A stretch of DNA of 64,000 bases. Origin: Erodium maritimum. Taxonomy: Eukaryota; Streptophyta; Magnoliopsida; Geraniales; Geraniaceae. A model generated the notes under the pieces. The model was given only the letters and a program-made list of their open reading frames with translations, was not told where the DNA came from and searched no databases. The stretch is from contig OY997592.1 in the NCBI GenBank assembly GCA_963921825.1, positions 32,854,252-32,918,251 on the forward strand, given 5' to 3'. The position numbers and the translations under genes are program-made. Shown in pieces: positions 55,683 through 64,000 of the stretch. Position 1 is the first letter of the stretch. Each line of letters starts with the position of its first letter.

Positions 55683-56330
55683 GTCCTCAGTCAAATTTCC
55701 ATCTAAGAAAGTGGTTTTGACATCCACTTGCCATATCTTGTAATCAAGACACGAGACTATGTCAAGAAGAATCTGGATAGATTTGACTATAGCCAATAGG
55801 GAGACGGTTTCCTCATGGACAATCCCCTGGATCTGTCTATAACCTTTCTCCACCAATTGGGCCTTGTGGTTTTGAGGGTTGTCGTCCATGTCCATCTTCA
55901 CCTTGAAGATCCATTTGCATATGATGGTTCTCACACCATTGATGGTATCAACCAGTTCCTAGACTTGGTTGTCCGACATGGACTGCATTTCCTCCCTCAT
56001 TGCTCCAAGCCATAATTAGAAGTTGGACCCATCCACGGCTTCCTGAAACGTGGTTGGATCCTCGTGATCCATCATATGCACATCGTCACCTCCAGAAACA
56101 AAGTAACCATATCTCGGAGGTGGACGAATGATCCTTCCAAATTGCCTTAGACCTTCAGGAATTGTTACAGGAACTGGTTCTTGCTCTACGACCGCTTCTA
56201 GCTCCTCTACTGGGTTGTCAAGTGGTTCAGATGGATATGTACCATCTTGAATTTCTTCTAGATGTACAGTCCTCCCACTGACGTGTTCGGAAACAAATTC
56301 CAGTTCCATAAAGACCCCACCCTAAGCGAT
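55683..56330 (-). pseudogene. Copia-B reverse transcriptase N-terminal half
   Basis: The minus strand carries TTFLDGNLTEDVC (up to the insertion), CKWIFKVKMDMDDNPQNHKA, KGYRQIQGIVHEETVS (55557-55934) and RFGRIIRPPPRYGYFVSGGD-like sequence (56016-56309; last residues vary). It completes the RT begun at 22792 on the far side of Copia-C. Confidence 0.9.
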
Positions 56331-57170
56331 GAACACTATGTTCTCAGTGGGTTTGCACAAGTGGTATCCCTTATTTCTTTCGGATACCCCATAAAGGTGC
56401 ATTTTTAAGATCTTGGTTCTATCTTAGTCGAAACCAAATGTTTCACATAAGCCTCGCAACCCCAAATCTTCAGGAAGGACAAAATGGGCTTCTTCATGTA
56501 CCACTTCTAAAATGGTGTCTCTTCCACTGATTTCATCAAAGCCCGATTCACTATGAACTCATCCGTCTCCAGAGCATGACTCTAGAGAGATCGGGAGATC
56601 AATCCAACTGATCATGGAACGGACCATTATCTAACAATGTCTAATTTCTCCATTCGGCTACACCTTTCAACTACAGTGTCCTAGGAGGAGTCCATTATAA
56701 AAGAATCTCATTCTCTTTTAGATGAACTAAAAACTCTATGCTCAAGTATTTTCCACCTCGATCCAATCGAAGTGCCTTAATATCTTTCCTGAGCTGGTTT
56801 TCTACTTCAGTCATAAACTCTTTGAATTTATCAAAAGTTTCAGACTAATGTTGCATCGAATTGACATAACCATATATACTGTAATCATCAATAAATGTGA
56901 TAAAGTAGCTAAAATCCCTCCTGGCAAGTGCACTTATTGGTCTACACACATCCGAGTGCATCAGCCCCAATAATTAACCCGCCCTTTCACCGTAACCAAT
57001 GAAGGGCGCTTTAGACATTTTTTCCATCAAACAAGCCTCGCACCTATCATTCGAATGAAATTCGAATGGACTTAAAATTCCGCACTTTTGAAGTGAAGAT
57101 ATGCGTGTCTTATTTATGTGGCCTAAATGACAGTGTCATATAAGAGTTTGGTCTAAGTCGTCAAATTAAG
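56331..57170 (-). pseudogene. Copia-B integrase and GAG-pre-integrase
   Basis: Decayed but legible: Cys-pair region near 57010-57050, GLMHSDVCRP near 56940-56970 (first catalytic Asp kept), LRLDRGGKY near 56755-56780, then TAG at 56671-56673 at the family position. VAEWRN just after keeps the Glu. Numerous frameshifts. Confidence 0.85.
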
Positions 57171-58220
57171 ACCTCTTGGTATCAACATTATAAATAGATA
57201 TGGAGGCATTGTTACACATACCCAATATGCACAATCCTCCGACCATGTTTGCACAAGCATACAACATATTATTGCATAGAATATTGAAAAATGCATTTCC
57301 AATATCAAAATTATATCCTTCAGTGTCTAACACGGATACGGATATAATGTTCCTATTAAAATTAGGTATGCAATATACATTGTTTAGTAAAAAACAAGGT
57401 CACTTGGCAAATGAAGACTCATGGATCCTGCAACACTCGTCACAACCCTTATATTGTTGCCCACTCTAAGGTCCACTTCTTTCTTCGCTTACCTTCTAGC
57501 CACTATACGTCAGTGCACACGGGAGATTCAGCTCTGGTATTCAATACCCATGAATCTTTGGAACTAGAGAGAGGTAGCTCTATAAAGTTCATATCTGGTG
57601 AAGGCATTGTCCCACTGCCCTTCTTCAGATCATTCTGGTTTTTCCCGCAATCTCTTTTCCGTTGACCATGCTTCTAGCAGTAGAAGCAGACAATCTCATC
57701 CTCCTTAGCCTTCCTTAAGGACCTCCGGTCCTAGGAGGGTTAGGAGCGAATCAAGTGTCTCATCTTTTATGCCAAGTGCACAGGGGTCTTTCCCTTGCCA
57801 CTACCAATTTCCTTTTTGAAACTTAATCCCTTTCTGACTATCAGAATATCCTTGGATCCTAGATCCCAAATATTCTTCCCAGCAGTTAGAAACACGCCAT
57901 GTAACTTTGATAGGCTCATGTCCATATCGTGCATGTGATAGTTCATGGTGAACTCAACATACGCAAGAGGAAGGGAGCGTAGTTGCCTATCTGTTGTCTT
58001 CTCTGTTTCAAAGTTCAATCTTAAGACCTGGTCCATTAAAATGTTCGAGATGCCCCTTCATTTTATGGACATAAGGGATAGCCTTGTCAAGGTCATTTTC
58101 TTTGCGTTTTTATTTGAGGACCATCCTCAAATTTCTATACCATTCCGGATAGTTTGTCCCAATAAGCTTGACCACGTCAATCATGGTTTTGAATGACATA
58201 CTATTGTTTACTTTTCCCAT
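57171..58220 (-). pseudogene. Copia-B protease and gag
   Basis: Protease start DSWVLNTRAES near 57515-57550 has Asn for the catalytic Asp. The knuckle region near 57660-57690 reads CFYC, stop, KHGQRKRDC. Gag frame 57767-58036 has RQLRSLPLAYVEFTMNYHMH and DMDMSLSKLHGVFLTAGKNI, the gag middle absent from A, D and E. The gag ATG is at 58218-58220 on the minus strand. Confidence 0.85.
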
Positions 58221-58474
58221 TTGATCTATACAATAGATAAGATTTAATCAGTAAATTGAATAAATTTTCTGAAGATCAAGTTTAAACACCGACTAATCGA
58301 TTATAAACCTTTAGAATCTAGAACCAAGATCCTTGATTCACCCGATTAAGTTGAACTAATGCTCAGCACCTAATCGCGCTATGTAGGTAGGACTCCATTC
58401 AAGAACATCCAATGTGACTCTTGGCTAGGGTATGTACTCATGTACATGGTTTACCCGATCTGATACCCTAGCTC
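58221..58474 (-). other. Copia-B leader, truncated by Copia-E
   Basis: Leader sequence next to gag (tctagaaccaagatccttga and similar), cut at 58474 after ccctagctc. The target copy for Copia-E would be agctc (58470-58474). Confidence 0.85.
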
Positions 58475-60148
58475 TGTTGGGTCTCGAGGTAGGGTTGGAG
58501 ATGAACCAACTCGCAGCGGAAAATCAAGGAAAACCAAGAGACGATTAAAACCATGAAACAACTAACAAAGAATGGATTCACAAGAGAAAAATTCAGCACT
58601 AGTTCTTACCAAAACAAGAACACCGGGTAACGAATGATTGGCTTGAGTCTCCAAGACGCCTACGTATCCACATGGGAATCAAAGACACGTAGTTCTTCTC
58701 TTTGAGGACTCAAGAACACAAAAATGGAGGTGGGAGCTTGCTAAACCCGAAATTGCAAGGGAAGGGAGAGAGAAGTTGTGTTTCCTATTCTTGTCTTGTT
58801 TTTTGTTATGTTGAAAAAAGATGACTTAAACATAACAAAACTCATACTTGTCCAACTAAAGGCATGGGACAAGTATGGTGTCAAGTAAGGTGTAAATAGG
58901 ACAAAGTATGGCAAGACAAGATTGGGTTAGGTGGTGAATCACCAACACCTTAATCCTTGTCTTGCTTGCTTAGTACTAATTAATCAAGACTTGATTAATT
59001 AGTTCCATGGGCCTTTCATGGGCCTCTTGGAACATGGCCCATGGCCATTTCCAACGAGGTCCCGTGATTCGCTCATCGCCTCCAAGCCTTCCATACCGGA
59101 AATGTCCAACATTATCCGACGCGATCAATCCCAAGACTCCAAGCCTTGTCTCGATCCGTAAAGTCCTATTCACTTACGGGCACATGACCCAAAACCAAGT
59201 TTTGGTCATGTCCCGAGACAACTCCCTTTTGGCCATTCTCCATAAATGTGTCAATGAGTTTCATCCTCCGGTGTGACCCTTAGGTTTATGCATGTCAATA
59301 GATCAACGTAAAATCCCATTTTACTTGATCCTATTTAAGTGGCAACTAACGAGACTTTAGTATTGCCTGACACTACATAACGAATCGACCCTGTCGATTC
59401 TAACCTTTCCGTCATCCCTGTCATTATCCTTTTATCTCCGATATCCTGATTGAGATAAGGCATAGAGCCGTCATCCTTATTATTCTCAATCAATGTTCCT
59501 TGATATGTGAGATGACTAAAGATATGATACCCAGTATCATGTGCATGGCCATGCTATTCTTTTAGTCACTCTCGATCAAGCGGCCGAGAACCGATATCTT
59601 TCTCATACCTCAGTATGAGGGATAAATCCCTTAGCCGTCTTTCGTGTCACTCATGTAGCCCGTCCCCAAGCCAATCCTGGCCGTTATGGAAGCCCTGTTA
59701 CGGACAACGTTAGGCTCAGGTCAAACTCAGTTGTTGACTACATAGCGATCACAAAGACTCCTTGGTCTAAGGATACATGACAAGCTACGACACTGAATAT
59801 GTTCATGACTTAATCTATGGCACATATTCAGGGCGGGTCGTCCAGTATCATGTCCCACATGATATCTATGATCAGACTCCGGAATCCCATTCCAATGACT
59901 AACCGAACGTAAGCCATAAAGAGCCATCTTTCATACTAGTCGTTTCTAATGAAGCTTTGTTGACTAGGGACCCATCGAGTATGATCTCTCTAAATCTATG
60001 GTTCTATTCGCATGGTGGGCATAGATCAGAGAACACATCGATATATTACTCCAACACATAAGTAATATAAAGCCGTTTTGATTTTATTGCTAACGATGAT
60101 ATATACATTTGGACATTTAGGATTGAACTATGGGCACTAAGACTAACA
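58475..60148 (-). mobile_element. Copia-E 3' LTR (1674 bp)
   Basis: From tgttgggtctcgagg to cactaagactaaca; the polypurine tract follows (atctcccacttg on plus, 60149-60160). The palindrome at 58976-59002 is perfect. Confidence 0.95.
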
Positions 60149-60160
60149 ATCTCCCACTTG

Positions 60161-61780
60161 CCCTAGTTCCAATCTAAACTCCAATATGTCCCCATCGACT
60201 TTACATGTCTAACATGTTCAGGCAGTGACACCGCCTTAGTCAAAGGGTTGGCTATGTTATCATCTGTTGCAATATAGGTTATCTTCACTTCACCTCAATT
60301 CAATATTTCTCTGATTAGATGGATACGCCGTAGTACATGTTTGGATTTGTTATGCGATCTGGGCTTTTAGCTTTCGCAATGGCCCTTGTGTTGTCGCAAA
60401 ATGGATTCACCGGGCTGGATGGGTTTTTAATTACATCCAACCCTGCCGTGAATTTCCAAATCCACATAGCCTCCTTAGCTGCCTCTGCAGGATCCATGTA
60501 CTTGGCCTCTGTTGTAGATTCGGCAATGGTATCTTGCTTTACGCTCTCCACGCTAAAGCTCTGTCATTCAGCATAAACACATATCCTGACTGACTTCTAA
60601 AGTCATCTGGATTTGTCTTGGAAAACTAACGTCTACTCATCCTTCGACGACTAGTTCAACATCATCTTTCCCGGGTTAGACTGATGTCTACTGGTACAAC
60701 ATAAGGCTTACGAGACAGCCGGTCTCATACATGTCATGGCATATATGATCGATCCTGCCCCCAGGCGCATAGGATTCTCATCATCCTTTTCAGCTCATCA
60801 GGTGTCTTAGGACACTTAGTCTTGCTGAGATGAATGCCATGACTAGTGGGTAAGAGTCCTTTCTTTGAATCGAGCATTAAGAACCTACTCAATGCCTTGT
60901 TCACATAGGTTCCCTGACTTAAATCCAAGACCCTCTTGGTGCGATCTCTACATATCTTAATCCTTAAAATATAAGAAGCATCGCCTAAGTCCTTTATTGA
61001 AAAACACTTCCTCAACCAAGCTTTAGTCTCGTGAAAGGTTGGGATGTCGTTTTCAATGAGAACCAGAAAGGTAATCTTGCTCCCACTAGCCTTCTTATAA
61101 ACGCAAGATTCATCCTCGCTCTTGATTAAGCCAAATCCAATTACAGCTTCATCAAAACGAAGGATCCAACTCCGAGAAGTTCGTTTCAATCCATAAATGG
61201 ATTTCAACAACTTATAAATCTTTCCTTTATTCTTCGGATCGTCAAAACCTTTGGGCCGAGACATACAAACGTACTCAGTCAAATTTCCATTTAGGAAAGC
61301 GGTTTTGACATCCACTTTCCATATCTCGTAATTATGATACGCAGTTATGTCAAGAAGAATTTGGATCGATTTTGACCATATCCACTAAGGAGAAGGTTTC
61401 CTCATAGTCAATCCATTGGATCTGCCTATAACCTTTCGCCACCAGTTGAGCTTTGTAGGTCAGAGGTTTGCCGTCCATGTCCATCTTCACCTTGAAGATC
61501 CATTTGCATCCGATGGTCCTCACACCATTGATGGGATCAACCGGTTCCCAGACTCGGTTGTCCGACATGGATTGCATTTCCTCCCTCATGGCTCCCAGCC
61601 ATAACTCGGAGTCGGGCCCATCCACGACTTCTTGAAAGGTGGCTGGATCATCGTGATCCACCATGACTTCATTGTCACCTCCGGATACCATATCTTGGAG
61701 GTGGAAGATTGACCCTTTCAAATCACCTTGGACCTTCCGGAATTGTAACAGGAATTGGTTCTCACTCTACGACAATCTCT
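60161..61780 (-). pseudogene. Copia-E RNase H and reverse transcriptase
   Basis: RNase H 60315-60551 has STTEAKYMDPAEAAKEAMWI (Lys for Glu), FCDNTRAIAKAKS, then the shared frameshift. RT frame 60734-61315 has MDVKTAFLNGNLTEYVCM, KSIYGLKRTSRSW and KITFLVL joined to IENDIPTFHE at 61057/61058, without the catalytic box. RT frame 61350-61721 has GCKWIFKVKMDMDGKP and LVAKGYRQIQWIDYEE. Confidence 0.93.
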
Positions 61781-63050
61781 GGCTCCTTTCTACTGGGTTG
61801 TCAATTGGTTTAGACAGATCTGTACCATCCTGAATTTCTTCGAGATGCACAGTCCTCCCAATGACGTCTTTGGAAACAAAACTTCTTTTCCATAAAGACC
61901 CCACCCCAAGCGACGAACACCATGTTCTCACTGGGATTGTAGAAATAGTATCCCCTTGTTGCTTTGGGATACCACACGAAGGTGCATATCTCAGATCTTG
62001 GTTCGAGCTTAGTCGAAACCAAATGTTTCACATAAGCCTCGCAACCACAAATCTTTAGGAAGGACAAAGCGGGCATCATCCCGTACCATTTTTAAAATGG
62101 TGTCCCTTCCACACCATTCGTCGAAGCCCGATTCACTATGAATGCGGTCGTCTCTAGAGAAAAACCCCTAAAAGAGATTGGGAGATCAGTCCAACTAATC
62201 ATGGAACAGACCATTGTCTAACAATGTCCGATTTCTCCGTTTGGCTACACCTTTCAACTACAGTGACCTAGGAGGAGTCCATTCCAAAAGGATCCCATTC
62301 TCTTTTAGATGATCTAATAACTCTATGGTCAAGTATTTTCCACCTCGATCCAATCGAAGTGCCTTAATACCTTTGTCGAGCTGGTTTTCTACTATAGTCT
62401 TAAACTCTTTGAATTTATCAAAAGCTTCAGACTTATGTCTCACCGAATAGACATAACCATATTTACTGTAATCATCAGTAAATGTGATAAAGTAGCTAAA
62501 ACCCCTCCTGGCAAGTGAACTTATTGGTCTACACACATTCGAGTGTATCAGCCCCAATAATTCACCCGCCCTTTCATCGCGATCGATAAAGGGCACTTTA
62601 GTCATTTTGCCCATCAAACAAACCTTGCACCTATCGATCGAATGGAATTCGAATGAACCTGAAAGCCCGCACTTCTGAAGTGCTGATAGGCGCTTCTTGT
62701 TTATGCGACCCAAATGACAGTACCATAACAGAGTTAGGTTTAAATCGTTGGATTTAGACCTCTTGGTATTAACGGAATATATAGAACTTGAGGCATTGTT
62801 ACCCATATCTAATATGTACAATCCTCCAACCATGTCAGTACTGGTATAAAACATATCATTGCATAGAACATTGAAAACTCCATTTCCAATATTAACATTA
62901 TATCCTTCCTTGTCAAACACGGATACAGATATAATATTCCTACTAAAAGTAGGTATGCAATATACATTATACAATACTAAGACAAGGCCTCTTGGCAAAG
63001 CAAGACTCATGGATCCTACAGCAGATGCCACAACTCTGAGGTCCATTTCG
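61781..63050 (-). pseudogene. Copia-E integrase, shared TAG and altered triad
   Basis: Frame 62258-63046 is almost residue-identical to the Copia-D frame: LLWYCHLGRINKKRLSALQK, CKVCLMGK, IHSNVCRPIS (Asn for Asp), LRLDRGGKYL. It ends at TAG 62258-62260. The following Lys for Glu matches Copia-D. C-terminal frame 61810-62079 matches 36056-36325. Confidence 0.93.
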
Positions 63051-63686
63051 TGCTTTCCAAATCTCTCCTACTTTCAGCCACCACATATTAATGCATGTGT
63101 GAGATTCAGTCATGGTATCTAATACCCATGAATCTTTGGAAGTAGAGAGATGTAGCTCTATAGAGTTAATACCGGATGAAGGCACGGTCCCACCGCCCTT
63201 CCTTAGATCATCCAGGTTTCCTGATGAAGGCGCAGTCCTACTGCCCTTCTTCAGATCATCCAGGCTATTTGATGAAGGCGCAGTCCCACTGCCCTTCTTC
63301 AGATCAGCCGTGAACTTCCTGTAATCCCGGTTCCAATGACCAGGCTGCTGGCAGTAAAAGCAGACATTCACAGGTGTCTCATCTTTCCTGCCAAGTGCGC
63401 ATGGGCCCGGCAAGGGCCCAGCCCTTGCCACTTCCAATTCCCTTGTTGACCATCAGAATATCCTTAGATCCCAGATCCCTGAGATATTCTTCTCAGCAGT
63501 TAATGACACTTCATGTAACTTTGATATGGTCTTAGAGACAGCCTTGTCAAGGACATATTCTTTGCGTTCAGACTTGAGGACTATCTTCAAAATTCTGTAT
63601 CAGTCCAAATAGTTTGTCCCATTTAGCTTGACCCTGTCAAGAATGGTTTTAAATGACAAACTATTAATGTTCGCTGAATTTGCCAT
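63051..63686 (-). pseudogene. Copia-E protease start and deleted gag
   Basis: Gag ATG is at 63684-63686. TGA replaces Trp in the LDWYR motif near 63600. The YVLDKAV-SKTISKLHEV fusion shows the same gag deletion as in A and D. Frame 62967-63437 has CFYCQQPGHWNRDYRKF (last Cys changed to Tyr, as in D), the three DLKKGS-type repeats and DSWVLDTMTESH. Confidence 0.9.
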
Positions 63687-64000
63687 TTGATCTACAACAG
63701 ATAAAATTCAATCAGTAAACTGAATAAATTTTATGAAGATCGAGCTTAAACACCAACAATCAATTCTAAACCTTTAGAATCTGAAACCAAGATCCTTGAT
63801 TCACTCGATTAAACTGAACTAATGCTCACCACTTAATCGAGCTATGTAGGTAGGACTCCATCCAATCACATCCAATGTGACTCTTGGTTAGGGTATGCAC
63901 TTATGTACACGGCTTACCCTATCTGTTACCCTAGCTCAACCTCAGGCTGAGAATCGTAGTCGGGTCCACCAATTTTCAACTATGGCCCGTCACTATGTAG
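63687..64000 (-). other. Copia-E leader, first part
   Basis: Matches Copia-D leader near 34150-34459 in reverse; continues past the window end. Confidence 0.85.

Larger units (their letters stand above)
20040..58474 (-). mobile_element. Copia-B, Ty1/copia element split by a 32.9-kb nest
   Basis: The 3' LTR (20040-21745), RNase H and part of RT (21746-22792) lie left of the nest. The rest of RT, integrase, protease, gag and leader (55683-58474) lie right of it. Coding sequence reads continuously across the junction once 22793-55677 and one caaac are removed. The 5' side is interrupted by Copia-E at 58475 and its own 5' LTR is not in the window. It carries the family lesions (RT box loss, integrase TAG, RNase H frameshift) but not the large gag deletion. 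Confidence 0.93.
58475..64000 (-). mobile_element. Copia-E, Ty1/copia element running off the window
   Basis: The 3' LTR, polypurine tract, RNase H, RT, integrase, protease, gag and part of the leader are present; the rest lies beyond 64000. It is the closest relative of Copia-D: frame ends coincide (262-codon integrase frame, 89-, 123-codon frames), and integrase substitutions and gag deletion are the same. Confidence 0.95.

Overview
This window is plant nuclear DNA, most likely from a dicot, and consists almost entirely of nested retrotransposons. I see no host gene, no tRNA or rRNA gene and no bacterial-type signal. The plant call rests on Ty1/copia and Ty3/gypsy elements with tRNA-iMet primer sites, a chromodomain tail of the Tekay (chromovirus) type, a SIRE/Maximus-like copia and a plant L1-type LINE with an RT zinc-binding domain.

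Layout. 1-1216: end of a Tekay-type LTR. 1217-12440: Copia-A (minus), broken by two solo Tekay LTRs (3198-6820 and 9423-12342), each with a 5-bp target duplication. 12441-13800: gag-protease remnant of another Ty3/gypsy element. 13801-16250: no recognisable gene. 16250-20039: decayed SIRE-like element. 20040-58474: Copia-B (minus), split by a 32.9-kb nest. The nest is Copia-C (22793-55677, minus), flanked by the duplication caaac. Inside Copia-C lie a Tekay element with two 2.86-kb LTRs (29258-46766, minus, duplication ttaaa) and a 5'-truncated LINE (46797-53893, minus). Copia-D (32227-39675, plus) sits inside the Tekay element. The LINE carries a Tekay LTR and a rearranged tandem duplication. 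58475-64000: Copia-E (minus), inserted in the Copia-B leader and running off the window.

The five copia copies are one family (LTR about 1.69 kb, leader about 1.5 kb). All five lack the Y-x-D-D catalytic box of reverse transcriptase at exactly the same point, in frame, and the copies that retain the relevant region share an RNase H frameshift. Four share an amber codon in integrase. Two also carry substitutions at two of the three integrase catalytic residues, and three share a gag deletion. Yet Copia-D has nearly identical LTRs, so it moved recently. The simplest reading is a defective, trans-mobilised lineage copied with its lesions. The Tekay element likewise lacks gag and the integrase core. 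This shared-lesion non-autonomous family is the most interesting thing here; everything else is ordinary, if unusually legible, retrotransposon nesting.
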